Positions 1 through 9,567 of a stretch of DNA of 64,000 bases are shown in pieces; the stretch's first letter is position 1, and every line of letters starts with the position of its first letter. Where the stretch lies: positions 62,001 to 126,000 of the forward strand of contig NZ_FMAD01000009.1 in assembly GCF_900094595.1 (NCBI RefSeq), in the 5' to 3' direction. The notes below the pieces were generated by a model. The model made no database searches and was not told the origin of the DNA. It saw nothing but the letters and a program-made list of their open reading frames with translations. Source of the stretch: Cupriavidus alkaliphilus. GTDB taxonomy: Bacteria; Pseudomonadota; Gammaproteobacteria; Burkholderiales; Burkholderiaceae. The translations under genes were made by a program, and so were the position numbers.

Positions 1-376
1 ATGCCGGCGGGTTGGCCGGGCTGCGGTACTTGGCGTCGATCGCGGCCAGGTTCTTCGGCGCGTACGGGTCGAGCATGCCTTCCTTGTCCAGGATCGCCAG
101 GCTGGAGCCGGCCAGGCCCCACACCGCGTCGGCGCGCGGCGCGGCCTTTTCCGCCAGCAGCTTGGCGGTGACGATGCCGGTGGAATCGCGCACCCACTTG
201 ATCTCGATATCGGGATGCACCTTCTCGAACGCGGCCTTGTAGGCGGCGATCTGGTCGGCTTCGAGCGCGGTGTAGACCGTCAGCACGGTGGCAGCGGCGG
301 CGTGGCCGGCCAGCAGCGGCAGCGTGGCGGCGGCCACGGTTGCAATGGCCGCGGAAAGGCGGGTGATGCGGGACAT
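1..376 (-). CDS. ABC transporter periplasmic binding protein, 2-aminoethylphosphonate type (partial)
   Basis: The 3' part lies beyond the left window edge; about 125 N-terminal residues are visible. The start at 376 has a clear AAAGGAG ribosome site. A signal peptide of about 24 residues ends near LAGHAAAA, so the product is periplasmic. The mature start (LTVYTALEADQIAAYKAAF, then WVRDSTGIVTAKLLAEK) resembles extracellular solute-binding proteins of the iron/2-aminoethylphosphonate group. It is the third gene of a leftward operon after an ATPase and a fused permease, 62 bp below the permease stop. The ligand is inferred from family resemblance; an iron(III) or polyamine ligand is the main alternative. 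Confidence 0.8.
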   Translation of the reverse strand, partial: MSRITRLSAAIATVAAATLPLLAGHAAAATVLTVYTALEADQIAAYKAAFEKVHPDIEIKWVRDSTGIVTAKLLAEKAAPRADAVWGLAGSSLAILDKEGMLDPYAPKNLAAIDAKYRSPANPPA

Positions 377-438
377 GGTTTCTCCTTTGGAATCGGTCAG
401 TGTGTTGCCCAGTGCAGCGGGATGACAAAACGGAAGGC

Positions 439-2166
439 TCAGCCGGCGCGCCAGCGCTGCGCGCGGCGCAGCCAGCCGGCCGAGAGCGCGTGCAGCAACA
501 GCGCGGCCAGCACGGCGGTCAGCAGGATCAGCGTCGACATCGCCGCGGCGGGCGCGGTATCGCCGGCATCGTCCATGTTCAGCACCGAGATCGCGGCCAG
601 CACGGTGTCGGGGCTGTACAGGAAGATCACCGCCGAGACCGTCGTCATCGACGACACGAACAGGTAGCGGAAGATGTCGAGCAGCGCCGGCAGGCACACC
701 GGCACGGTCACGCGCCAGCACGTCAGCAGCGGCGCCACGCCCAGCGACAGTGCGGCGGCCTCGAACTCGTGGTCGAGCTGGCGCAAGGCAGCGGCCGCGG
801 TCAGGTGGCCGGTGGTGTAGCAGTGCGCGACATTGCACAGCACCAGCAGCGCCATGGTCCCGTACAGCGCGTGCAGCGGATTGCCGGGCGCGTTGAAGAA
901 AAACACATAGCCCAGCCCCAGCACCAGGCCCGGCACCGCCATCGGCAGCAGGAAGCCCGCGCGCAGCACGCCATGCAGCCAGGCGGGTCCGCGCGTGCGC
1001 AGCGTCAGCCAGGCGCCGAGGAAGATCGCCACGGTGCCGGCCAGCGCGGTCAGTACGGACAGCTTCAGGCTGTTGCGATAGGCCAGCCAGCCGCCGCCAT
1101 CCATGTTGTCGAAATCATAGTGCGCCAGCGTCAGGCTCAGGTTGTACGGCCACAGCCTGACCAGCGACGCCCCCACCGCGGTGACGACCACCGCCAGCAG
1201 CGCGGCGCTGACGGCCAGCACCAGCAGCAGGCAGGCGCTGTCGCGGCCGCGCTCGGGCGCCGGCACATACACCTGCGCGCGGCTGCCCAGCTGCGTGCGC
1301 TGGCGCCGCTGCAGCGCCATGTCGACGGCAAAGGTCAGCAGCGCGGGGGCCAGCAGCAGCATGCCGATCAGCGCGCCGCGGTCGAACTGCTGCTGCCCCA
1401 CCACGGCCTTGTACGCCTCGAGCGCCAGCACCGGGTAGCCGCCGCCCACCACCTTGGGCACGCCAAAGTCCGTGATCACCAGCGTCAGCACCAGGCAGGC
1501 CGCGGCGAACAGGCCTTGGCGCGCGCCCGGCAGCGTCACGGTGCGGAACGTGCGCCACGGGCCGGCGCCCATGGCGCGCGCCGCTTCATAGAGGCGCGCA
1601 TCGGCCAGCGACAGCGTCGCCACCAACACCATCAGCGCATGCGGGAAGGTGTAGAAGGCCTCGCCCAGCACGATGCCCCAGAAGCCGTAGATGCCACCCG
1701 GGCCGAAGGCGTCGCGGAAGATGCCCTGGTTGCCGAACAGGTAGACCAGCGCGATCGCCGGCAGCAGCGACGGCGCGAACAGCGGCAGCAGCGCAATGCC
1801 GCGCCACAGCGGCCGCAGCGCGATGCAGGAGCGCTGCAGCGCGTAGGCAAAGCCGAACGCCAGCGGCACCACCAGCGCCACCACCGTCAGCGACACCGCC
1901 ACGCTGCGCCCCAGCATCGGCAGGAAGTTGGGGCCGGATACCAGCGCGGCCATGCGCGCGCCCAGCACCCACTGGCCCGCGCCATCGAACCAGGCCTGGC
2001 GGAACAGCGCCAGCAACGGCAGCAGCAGGCCCACGGCAAGACCGGCCAGCCACAGCCACTTCATCGCCGCGGGCGCGCCGTGCGCCAGCCGCGCGGCCAG
2101 GCCGGTGCCGCGCTGCCGGGACGCCGGTGCCTGCGCCGGCAGCAAGGCGGTGGCGGCGCGCATCAT
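439..2166 (-). CDS. ABC transporter permease, fused two-domain (2-aminoethylphosphonate/iron type)
   Basis: A 575-residue inner-membrane permease with about 12 hydrophobic segments. It has two tandem binding-protein-dependent transport domains, as in FbpB-like and putative 2-aminoethylphosphonate permeases. Each half carries the EAA-type loop that contacts the ATPase (LYEAARAMGAGPWRTFRTV in the first, EAAALSLGVAPLLTCWRV in the second). The longer reading frame extends upstream to 2406, but ATG at 2166 is chosen because it overlaps the ATPase stop as ATGA, the usual sign of translational coupling. Substrate specificity is inferred from the cluster and not proven by sequence. Confidence 0.88.
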   Translation of the reverse strand: MMRAATALLPAQAPASRQRGTGLAARLAHGAPAAMKWLWLAGLAVGLLLPLLALFRQAWFDGAGQWVLGARMAALVSGPNFLPMLGRSVAVSLTVVALVVPLAFGFAYALQRSCIALRPLWRGIALLPLFAPSLLPAIALVYLFGNQGIFRDAFGPGGIYGFWGIVLGEAFYTFPHALMVLVATLSLADARLYEAARAMGAGPWRTFRTVTLPGARQGLFAAACLVLTLVITDFGVPKVVGGGYPVLALEAYKAVVGQQQFDRGALIGMLLLAPALLTFAVDMALQRRQRTQLGSRAQVYVPAPERGRDSACLLLVLAVSAALLAVVVTAVGASLVRLWPYNLSLTLAHYDFDNMDGGGWLAYRNSLKLSVLTALAGTVAIFLGAWLTLRTRGPAWLHGVLRAGFLLPMAVPGLVLGLGYVFFFNAPGNPLHALYGTMALLVLCNVAHCYTTGHLTAAAALRQLDHEFEAAALSLGVAPLLTCWRVTVPVCLPALLDIFRYLFVSSMTTVSAVIFLYSPDTVLAAISVLNMDDAGDTAPAAAMSTLILLTAVLAALLLHALSAGWLRRAQRWRAG

Positions 2167-3266
2167 GCGAACACCCGCAGCGCCGGCGCCGGCAAGGCAA
2201 TCCAGAACTTGTGGCCGCCCGCCTCCGGCAGCCGGTGGCGCGCCTCGCGCGCCACGTCGGCAAACAGCGTCAGGCCGGGCAGGCGGTCGGCTTGCAGGGC
2301 CAGACGGTAGCGGTTGCCCAGATAGGTCTGGTCGACCACGCGTGCCAGCAGCCGGTTGGGCTCGGCGGGGTCCGGGTCCAGCCGCACCGCCTCCGGGCGG
2401 CAGCATAGCCGGCCGGCGCCAGCCAGCGGCTGCGGCGCGTCGACCTGCAACTCCACCGCCTGGCTGCCTTCGCCAATCGTGAAGCGCCCGGCCGGCGCGC
2501 TGTGCCCGGGCAGCCAGTTGGCCTGCCCGACAAAGCCGGCGACAAAGGCCGACGCCGGCTGCTCGTAGATCTCTGCGGGCGTGCCCGCCTGCACGATGCG
2601 CCCGCCATCCATCACGGCGATGCGGTCGGCCATGGTCATGGCCTCTTCCTGGTCGTGGGTGACCATCACGGTAGTGATGTTCAGGCGGCGCTGCAGCTGG
2701 CGCAGCTCCACCCGCAGATGCTCGCGCACGCGTGCGTCGAGCGCCGACATCGGCTCATCCAGCAACAGCAGCGACGGCGCCGGCGCCAGCGCGCGGGCCA
2801 TCGCCACGCGCTGCTGCTGGCCGCCCGAGAGTTGTCCCGGGAACTTGCGCTCGCTGCCGGCCAGGCCGACCAGGTCGAGCATCTCGGCCACGCGCGCGTC
2901 GCGGTGCGTGCGGCCCATGCCGCGCCCGTGCAGGCCGTAGGCGACGTTCTGCGCCACGGTCAGGTTGGGGAACAGCGCGTAGGACTGGAACAGGATGCCG
3001 TAGTCGCGCGCCTGCGGCGGCAGGCCGGTCAGCTCGCGCGCGCCGGCGTGGATGCGGCCGGCGTCCTCGCGCTCCAGGCCGGCGATGATGCGCAGCAGCG
3101 TGGTCTTGCCGCAGCCGGACGGGCCCAGCAGGCACAGCAGCTCGCCCTGCCCGACCGACAGCGACACGCCGTCCAGCGCGAGGAAGCCGCCGGGGCCGCC
3201 AAAGCGCTTGCTGACCTGCTCCACGGCCAGGAACGCCCTGCCCTGCGTTGGCTTGCCTGCCTGCAT
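2163..3266 (-). CDS. ABC transporter ATP-binding protein, 2-aminoethylphosphonate/iron type
   Basis: A 367-residue cytoplasmic ATPase energising the adjacent permease. Walker A GPSGCGKT lies at residues 48-55, followed by Q-loop LFQSYALFPNLTV, signature LSGGQQQR, Walker B LLLLDEP and the switch His in VMVTHDQEEA. A C-terminal TOBE-like regulatory domain (about residues 240-367) places it in the CysA/PotA/FbpC group. The start at 3266 was preferred to upstream ATGs because AGGGAG sits 8 nt before it. It is first in the operon. Between it and the convergent-side GGDEF/EAL gene there are only 132 bp, which must hold the promoter. Confidence 0.9.
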   Translation of the reverse strand: MQAGKPTQGRAFLAVEQVSKRFGGPGGFLALDGVSLSVGQGELLCLLGPSGCGKTTLLRIIAGLEREDAGRIHAGARELTGLPPQARDYGILFQSYALFPNLTVAQNVAYGLHGRGMGRTHRDARVAEMLDLVGLAGSERKFPGQLSGGQQQRVAMARALAPAPSLLLLDEPMSALDARVREHLRVELRQLQRRLNITTVMVTHDQEEAMTMADRIAVMDGGRIVQAGTPAEIYEQPASAFVAGFVGQANWLPGHSAPAGRFTIGEGSQAVELQVDAPQPLAGAGRLCCRPEAVRLDPDPAEPNRLLARVVDQTYLGNRYRLALQADRLPGLTLFADVAREARHRLPEAGGHKFWIALPAPALRVFA

Positions 3267-3398
3267 CACCGAATCTCCCTGCATCTCGCTCGAATTGGCC
3301 GCCAGCATAGGCAGCGCAGATGCCAGCCATATGGCAGATCGGCAAAGTATTTCGATGGAGGTATCGGGGGATTTGGGATGCGGCGCGCGCCGCGCGAG

Positions 3399-6300
3399 TC
3401 AGGCCTGTTGCGGGGTGGAGGCGGGGGACATGCAGTCTGTGTCCGGCACCGGCAGCGGCTTGCGCAGCACATCGCGCAGCGCCTGCTGCGGCACGCCCTG
3501 GCTGAACAGGAAGCCCTGCAGCCCGTCGCATCCCTGCGCGCGCAGGAAGGCAAACTGCGCGGCCGTCTCCACCCCTTCGGCGATCACCTTGAGATGCAGC
3601 TGGTGGCCGAGCGTGATGATGGCGGCGGCCACGGCCTGGTCGTGGCCCGGCGTGGCCACGCCGTCGACGAAGGACTTGTCGATCTTGAGCCGGCTGATCG
3701 GCAAGCGGGTCAGGTAGTTGAGCCCGGAATAGCCGGTGCCGAAATCGTCGATCGACAGCCCCACGCCCAGCTCGCGCAGGCGGCGGAAGGTTTCGATGGT
3801 GGTCTCGCCGCCATCGACCAGGACGCCTTCGGTGACTTCGATCACCAGCCCCTGCGGCGGCAGGCCCGCCTGCTGCAGGCAGCGCGCCACGGTATCGGGG
3901 AAGCTGGCCTGGCGCAGTTGCAGCGGCGAGATATTGACCGCCACCTCGAGCTCGCGGCCCAGTTCCTCGCGCAAGGCCTGGATCTCGCGGCAGGCGGTGG
4001 CCAGGGCCCATTCGCCCAGTGGCACCACCAGGCCGCTCTGCTCGGCAATGGGAATGAACTCGGCCGGCTGCATCACGCCGCGCTCCGCGGTCTCCCACGT
4101 GATCAGCGCCTCGACCCCGGGAATGGTCAGCGTGGCGGTATCGACGATCGGTTGATAGCGCAGCCGGAATTCGTCGCCGGCCAGCGCGCGCCGCAGCAGG
4201 CCTTCGATGGTGAAGCGCGTCAGCGAGGCCTCGGCCATGGCGCTGGCAAAGCGGCACAGGCGTGCGCGCCCACCCTGCTTGGCGGCGTAGACGGCGGAGT
4301 CGGCGGATTTGAGCAGTTCGGTCAGCGTGTCGCCGTCGTCGGGGAACACCGCCATGCCGATCGATGGCGTCACGCGCAGCCGCTGGCCGCCGGCCAGCAG
4401 CTCTTCATTGACGCGTGCCTGGATCTTGGCGGCGATCAGTTCGGCTTCGCTGTCGTGGCGCAGGCCGCCCAGCACCACGCCGAACTCGTCGCCGCCCATG
4501 CGCGCGACCAGGTCGCCCTGGCGCACCGTGCCCTTGATGCGGTCGGCCATGGTGCGCAGCACGTCGTCGCCCACCGGGTGGCCGAGCGAATCGTTGATGC
4601 GCTTGAAGTGGTCCAGGTCGAGCAGCAGCAGCGCCACGCGCTCGCCGCGGGTGCGCGCGTGCAGCAGCAAGGCCTGGGCGCGCTCGCTCAGCTCGGCGCG
4701 GTTGGGCAGGCCGGTGAGCGGATCGTGCAGTGCCAGGTGGCGGATGTACTCGTCCACGCGCAGGCGCTCGGTCAGGTCATAGCCGATCGCCTGGTAGCCG
4801 GGCGACGGCATGGCGCCTGAATTCACTGGCGACGCGGGCGCCGGCAACGCGGACACCGCCAGCCGCACCGGCATGCGCGAACCGCCCTTGCGCACCCAGG
4901 TCCATTCGCGTTCATCGGTCAGCCCCAGCCGCGGCTTGGCCAGCAGCGCGGGCAGTCCCGGCGGCACCGGCGCACCCAGCTCGGCGCTGAGCGCGCGTGC
5001 GTGGTCGGCCAGTTCAGTGGCGACATGCAGGCCGGTGATGGGCATGTGGCCGACCAGCTCGGCGCTGCTGTACCACAGCATGCGCTGGCCGGCCGCGTTG
5101 ATGCCGGTGATCAGGCCATGCTCGTCGAAGGTGATGACGCAGAAGGCGGCGTGGTCTAGCAGGCCGGCATAGCGCGCGGCCTGCACCGCGGCGGCGTCCT
5201 GCGCGCGCCGCTCGGGCGCGAGGTCGGTGACCGCCCACAGCCAGTGCGGCGCGGCGCCGTCGCCCGCGGGCAGGGGCGCGACGCTGACGCGCAGCGCAAA
5301 GCTGTCGCCGTCGGCACGCACGCCCGCCAGTTCGCGGTGGATCGCGGAACCCGCCGCGGTGTCGGCAGGCACCACGCCGGTGGCACCGGGAATCAGCGCG
5401 TCCAACCTGCGTCCGGCCAGGCGCCTGGCATCGGTGCCCAGCAATTGCCCGGCGCGCTCGCTGGCGCGCACCACCACGCCCTGGGCGTCGGTCACGACGA
5501 AGCCATCGGCGGATTGCGCCAGACAGGCCTGCAGCATGGCGCTGTCGTCTTCCCTGGCGTCCATGGCCCGCGCCTCGCGCAGGCGCGCGGCGCGGCCCTG
5601 GCGCGCCAGCGCATGGGTCAGCCACGCCAGCAGCAATGTCGCCAGCGCCCCCGCGGCCGGGACCAGGAAAGCGGGCCGGGGCCCATGCGCGGCTTCGAAG
5701 GCGGGACGGGTCGCGGCGCGCAGCGTCCAGCTGCGGCCGCCATAGTGGAACTGGCGCTCGCCGCGCAGCAGCGGGGCGCTGCCGTCTTCGCGCAGTTCGC
5801 CTTCGGTGGGGCCGCCCGACAGCCGGGCGCCGTTGGGGCCGCCCTCGTGCAACGACAGTTCGAGCTCGTTCGACGCCGAGGCCCCGACCGCGCGCATCAG
5901 GTCGCCCAGCCGCAATGACAGGTAAACGTAGCCCAGCACGGCCTCGCGCCGCTGCGCCACCGTGCTGAGCGGAGCACCGCCGCCATAGACCGGCAGGAAT
6001 ACCAGCGCGCCGCGCTGGCGCGCCACGGTCTCGGGCTCGCCGAGCGGATCCAGGCCGGCGCTCAGGCGCGGCTCGCCGCTGTCGCGCGCGGCCTCGAGCG
6101 CGGCCCGGCGGGTGGGCTCGGAGAGCATGTCGAAACCCGCGACGCGCATGCTGCGCCCGTCCAGCGGATCGATGTAGAGGATGGGCGCGTACAGCTCGCG
6201 CGCGCCGGCGGGATAGATGGTGTAATCGGCGAGGCCGTCGGCGCGGGCAGTCTGCACCAGCCGCGGTGCCTGTTGCGGCGTGGCGAGCGGCGCGTAGCCA

Positions 6301-6602
6301 ATGGCCTGGGTGCCGGCCGGCAGGTCGTCGCGCTGCGCGGTATAGAGGTAGTTGCGCCATTGCGCGCGCGAGGTGCCGGGATTGGCCGTCATCACCGCGG
6401 CCACGCCGCGCAGCAGCCGCTCGTTTTCCAGCATGCGCTCGCGCAGCGCGCTGCCGGCCTGCGTCAGCAGCGCATCGAAGTGCTGCTGGGCGGCGCGGCG
6501 CTCGAGCCGGTCGGCCTGCCGCCAGGCCCCCGCCGTCAGCATCGCGCCGCCGGCGGCGACCAGCAATGACAACAGGGCGGGAGAAAGCGAAGTCAGTCTC
6601 AT
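3399..6602 (-). CDS. CHASE-PAS-PAS-GGDEF-EAL membrane protein (c-di-GMP synthesis/turnover)
   Basis: A 1067-residue inner-membrane signalling protein. A first membrane segment (about 7-25) and a second (about 312-332) bracket a periplasmic CHASE-type sensor. Two PAS-like domains follow (about 355-465 and 475-610), then GGDEF (GGDEF at 703-707) and EAL (EAL at 831-833, with DDFGTGYSGLNYL and KIDKSFVDGV downstream). An inhibitory RxxD site (RQGD, 694-697) lies five residues before GGDEF. Both catalytic motifs are intact, so it may be bifunctional or biased by its sensor; sequence cannot decide. The start at 6602 is placed directly before the first hydrophobic segment. It is divergent from the cyclase at 6862. 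Confidence 0.92.
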   Translation of the reverse strand: MRLTSLSPALLSLLVAAGGAMLTAGAWRQADRLERRAAQQHFDALLTQAGSALRERMLENERLLRGVAAVMTANPGTSRAQWRNYLYTAQRDDLPAGTQAIGYAPLATPQQAPRLVQTARADGLADYTIYPAGARELYAPILYIDPLDGRSMRVAGFDMLSEPTRRAALEAARDSGEPRLSAGLDPLGEPETVARQRGALVFLPVYGGGAPLSTVAQRREAVLGYVYLSLRLGDLMRAVGASASNELELSLHEGGPNGARLSGGPTEGELREDGSAPLLRGERQFHYGGRSWTLRAATRPAFEAAHGPRPAFLVPAAGALATLLLAWLTHALARQGRAARLREARAMDAREDDSAMLQACLAQSADGFVVTDAQGVVVRASERAGQLLGTDARRLAGRRLDALIPGATGVVPADTAAGSAIHRELAGVRADGDSFALRVSVAPLPAGDGAAPHWLWAVTDLAPERRAQDAAAVQAARYAGLLDHAAFCVITFDEHGLITGINAAGQRMLWYSSAELVGHMPITGLHVATELADHARALSAELGAPVPPGLPALLAKPRLGLTDEREWTWVRKGGSRMPVRLAVSALPAPASPVNSGAMPSPGYQAIGYDLTERLRVDEYIRHLALHDPLTGLPNRAELSERAQALLLHARTRGERVALLLLDLDHFKRINDSLGHPVGDDVLRTMADRIKGTVRQGDLVARMGGDEFGVVLGGLRHDSEAELIAAKIQARVNEELLAGGQRLRVTPSIGMAVFPDDGDTLTELLKSADSAVYAAKQGGRARLCRFASAMAEASLTRFTIEGLLRRALAGDEFRLRYQPIVDTATLTIPGVEALITWETAERGVMQPAEFIPIAEQSGLVVPLGEWALATACREIQALREELGRELEVAVNISPLQLRQASFPDTVARCLQQAGLPPQGLVIEVTEGVLVDGGETTIETFRRLRELGVGLSIDDFGTGYSGLNYLTRLPISRLKIDKSFVDGVATPGHDQAVAAAIITLGHQLHLKVIAEGVETAAQFAFLRAQGCDGLQGFLFSQGVPQQALRDVLRKPLPVPDTDCMSPASTPQQA

Positions 6603-6861
6603 GGTCGGTGGGTTCGGGCATGCGGCAGGGGCACCGCCCCTGCGCAGGCATGCCGCCACGCGGCCAGCCCTCGCCTTAGCGGGGGACTATACCGTGGCGC
6701 AGGCAGCGCGCACAGCCCCGCCGCGGCATGGCGCCGGCAGCGGGGAAATGCCGGATGCCCCACTGCGGCGGGGTATGCTAGGGTTATACCCGAGACTCGA
6801 CCTGCAGTTTGCGACAAGCCTGCGATCACCTCGCCCGCCTTGCGCCCCCACTGCACCCGAC

Positions 6862-8877
6862 ATGCACGTCTACACGCCCACGCTGAAAGCGCGCATTGCG
6901 ATCATCACCACCGTGCTGGCCGCGGTGTTCGGTACCGGCATCGTGCTGATCGCCCTGTATGACGCGCACAGCGATCTGCACGATGCGCTCGAGGGCCAGC
7001 AGGACTCCGTGGTCAAGCTGACCGCCAACCAGCTGGACACGGCCATGAACGATCGTATCCAGCTGCTGGCGCACCAGGCCGGCCAGCTCGACGGCCTGAT
7101 GGCGCAGGCGCACGGCGCGCACGCTGCTGCGGCGCGGCAGCGCGCGCTGCAGGCGCTGTCCGCCGCGATCCCGGTGCCGGCGGCGTTCAACGCGCTGCTG
7201 GTCGCCGACCGGCACGGCAATGTTCTCAGCGACCAGGGCGCCGGCGCCGAAGTAAGCGACCGCGCCTACTTCCGCGAGGCGGCGCGCACGCTGGCCCCGG
7301 TGGTATCGCCGCCGATCCGCTCGCGCACCAGCGGCCAGATGGGCGTGCTGGTGGCGGTGCCGGTGCTGTCGCCGCAGCGCGGTTTCCTGGGCCTGGTGGG
7401 CGGGTGGCTGGACTTGTCCAGCGCCAACTTCCTGGTCGACATCCTGCACAACCGGCTCGGCACCACCGGCTACTACTGCCTGGTCTCGGCCGGCCGCGAG
7501 CCGGTCTACGTGCGCCATCCCGATCCCGCCCAGGCGCGCCAGCCGGCACGGCCCGTGGCCGACACCTGCGGCGAGGACGACAGCCCCGCGCCGATGGAAT
7601 TCCTCACCCCGGCACGGCCGGTGATTGCGCGCCACCTGATGTCCAGCACCGGCTGGGAACTGGTGGCATTGCTGCCGGCGCGCGAGGCCTACGCCCCGCT
7701 GCGCCAGATGCAGCAGCGCTTCCTCGGCATGGCGGGGGTGGCGATGGCAGGCGTGGCGCTGCTGATCTGGCTGGCGGTGCGGCGCCAGCTGACGCCGCTG
7801 TCGCGCCTGCACCGGGTGGTGCTGGCCAGCGCCAACGACTTGTCGGCGTTCGAGCGGCTGCCCACGCGCCAGCAGCGCGACGAGATCGGCGACCTGACCC
7901 GCGCTTTCATCAAGCTGATGCGCGACGTGCGCGAGCGCCGCCAGGCGCTGGACCGCAGCGAACGGCGGCTGCGCGCCGTGACCGACACGCTGCCATCGCT
8001 GCTGGCCTTCGTCGATACCGAAGCGCGCTATGTGTTCAACAACCTCGCCTACGAGCGGGTGTTCGGCCTGAAGCCGGAAGAGCTGCGCGGCAAGCCGATG
8101 CGCGAGGTGCTCGGCGAAGCCCGTTTCGCGCGCGTGCGGCCGTTTCTGGAACGCGCGCTGGCCGGCAGCGCGGTGACCTTCGAAACCGAGGACGAGAGCC
8201 CCGACTACCACTGCATGGAAACCAGCCTGCGCCCGGAATGGAGCGTCGACGGCAGCGAAGTCGTGGGCGTGCATGTCCACGTGCAGGACATCACGCAGCG
8301 CAAGCTCGAAACGCAGCGCCTGGCGCGCATATCGCGCACCGACCACCTGACCCAGCTGCTCAACCGCAGCGCCTTCGAAGGCCAGCTGCACGCGGCCATG
8401 GCGCGCAGCCGCGAGCACGGCACGCTGATGGCGCTGCTGTATCTCGACATGGACCGCTTCAAGGCCGTCAACGATATCCACGGCCACGCCGCCGGCGACC
8501 TGCTGCTGCAGGACTTCGCGCAGCGCGTGCGCCACTGCGTGCGCGACAGCGATACCGTGGCCAGGCTGGGCGGCGACGAGTTCGCCGTGGTGCTGGAAGA
8601 CCTGCCGCAGCCCGCCGCCGCGCGCCGCGTGGCCCAGGCGATCCTGCAGGCAATGGATCTCCCTTTCAGCTTCGAAGGCGTGCAGGCCGACGTCGATGTC
8701 AGCATCGGCGTGGCGCTGTACCGCGGCGGCCCCGCGCAGGACCACGAGCTGATGCGGCTCGCGGACGTGCTGCTATACCGCGCCAAGGGCGCCGGCCGCG
8801 GCCGCTACGAGATCGGCCCGCCCGAACTGGCGGACGAACCCATCCCGCAGCACGCGGGGCCTTCCTCGGCTCAGTGA
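6862..8877 (+). CDS. Cache-HAMP-PAS-GGDEF diguanylate cyclase
   Basis: A 671-residue membrane-bound diguanylate cyclase making c-di-GMP from two GTP. It has an N-terminal membrane helix (about 10-33), a periplasmic Cache-like sensor (about 40-285), a second helix (about 290-310), a HAMP linker, a PAS domain (about 370-490) and a C-terminal GGDEF domain. GGDEF is at 570-574 with an RDSD product-inhibition site at 561-564, so feedback control is likely. There is no EAL domain. The start is ATG 6862, just before the first helix; no strong ribosome site is visible. Its last 7 bp overlap the convergent gene at 8871. Confidence 0.9.
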   Translation: MHVYTPTLKARIAIITTVLAAVFGTGIVLIALYDAHSDLHDALEGQQDSVVKLTANQLDTAMNDRIQLLAHQAGQLDGLMAQAHGAHAAAARQRALQALSAAIPVPAAFNALLVADRHGNVLSDQGAGAEVSDRAYFREAARTLAPVVSPPIRSRTSGQMGVLVAVPVLSPQRGFLGLVGGWLDLSSANFLVDILHNRLGTTGYYCLVSAGREPVYVRHPDPAQARQPARPVADTCGEDDSPAPMEFLTPARPVIARHLMSSTGWELVALLPAREAYAPLRQMQQRFLGMAGVAMAGVALLIWLAVRRQLTPLSRLHRVVLASANDLSAFERLPTRQQRDEIGDLTRAFIKLMRDVRERRQALDRSERRLRAVTDTLPSLLAFVDTEARYVFNNLAYERVFGLKPEELRGKPMREVLGEARFARVRPFLERALAGSAVTFETEDESPDYHCMETSLRPEWSVDGSEVVGVHVHVQDITQRKLETQRLARISRTDHLTQLLNRSAFEGQLHAAMARSREHGTLMALLYLDMDRFKAVNDIHGHAAGDLLLQDFAQRVRHCVRDSDTVARLGGDEFAVVLEDLPQPAAARRVAQAILQAMDLPFSFEGVQADVDVSIGVALYRGGPAQDHELMRLADVLLYRAKGAGRGRYEIGPPELADEPIPQHAGPSSAQ

Positions 8878-9245
8878 AGCGTGCCCGCGGGCTTGTCCGG
8901 CATCGCGCCTTCCGCGCCCTCGGGCTCGAACGGCACGTGGCGGCCGTCGCTGGACTGGTAGCCAAGCTGGGCGTCGGCGCCGAGCATCTTCTCCCAGGCG
9001 ATCATGGCCTGGGCGACGGCCTCGGGCGCGCCCTTGAATACCACCACGTCGTTGCCGCAGTTCGGGCATTCGCCGCCGAACACCGCGTCGATGCCGGGCA
9101 GGCCCGGCACGTCGAGCGCGTCGAACTGCGCGAAGGCGGTCTTGCAGTGCCCGCACACCAGTTGGGCGGGGCGCAAGGCCTCGATCTTTGCGCGTGCCTG
9201 TGCCGCACGCTCCTCGGGGGTTCCCCGCCGTTTTGCCTCGCCCAT
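8871..9245 (-). CDS. Small zinc-ribbon-like protein of unknown function
   Basis: A 124-residue cytoplasmic protein. Two Cys pairs (VCGHCKTAF and GECPNCGNDVV), about 30 residues apart, look like a zinc ribbon. The N-terminus MGEAKRRG followed by charged helix resembles small proteins that start with a MGEAKRR motif, but I do not recognise a function. A GGAAGG ribosome site precedes the ATG. The C-terminal coding end overlaps the convergent diguanylate cyclase gene by 7 bp. Confidence 0.75.
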   Translation of the reverse strand: MGEAKRRGTPEERAAQARAKIEALRPAQLVCGHCKTAFAQFDALDVPGLPGIDAVFGGECPNCGNDVVVFKGAPEAVAQAMIAWEKMLGADAQLGYQSSDGRHVPFEPEGAEGAMPDKPAGTLH

Positions 9246-9567
9246 GATGTCTTTCCTTCCCCGTGCTGCCGGTGTGTGTTTGCAGCGGCCGGCCGTTCTG
9301 GCCGGTGCCGTGCCTGTTAGATGCGCAATGCGGGCCGGTGGTGCCCCGGACCGTGGCGCAGGTGACGGCCGCGATGCCTGCGTGCCGGCGCCTGCCTGCC
9401 GCGCCTACCCGGCATTGTAACCAGCGCGGCGCTGCAAATACCGGGCCGACAGGAAGCTGCAGCGCCTGCTATTGTGGATAACGATGCCCCGTGCGGGCGC
9501 GGATGCGCCGCCTGCCGCACCGCGGGCATGCCGGTTCCATCCACCTACCCCCGAAGGAGGACGTTCC
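9246..9567. other. Intergenic gap, divergent, 322 bp
   Basis: This gap must carry the promoters of the leftward zinc-ribbon gene and the rightward copper-storage gene. I see the AAGGAGG ribosome site at 9554-9560 but no repeat, RNA gene or recognisable metal-regulator dyad (no CueR-type or CsoR-type palindrome). Confidence 0.5.

Noticed and set aside
400..2310. Long rightward frame of 636 codons rich in Gln, Arg and His
   Set aside because: It is antisense to the ABC permease; composition is that of a codon-phase shadow in GC-rich DNA, with no family motif.
2502..4820. 772-codon rightward frame over the ATPase and GGDEF/EAL genes
   Set aside because: It spans two real genes on the opposite strand and has no ribosome site or recognisable domain.
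6826..8745. 639-codon leftward frame rich in His, Gln and Arg
   Set aside because: It is antisense to the Cache-HAMP-PAS-GGDEF gene, whose motifs are intact.
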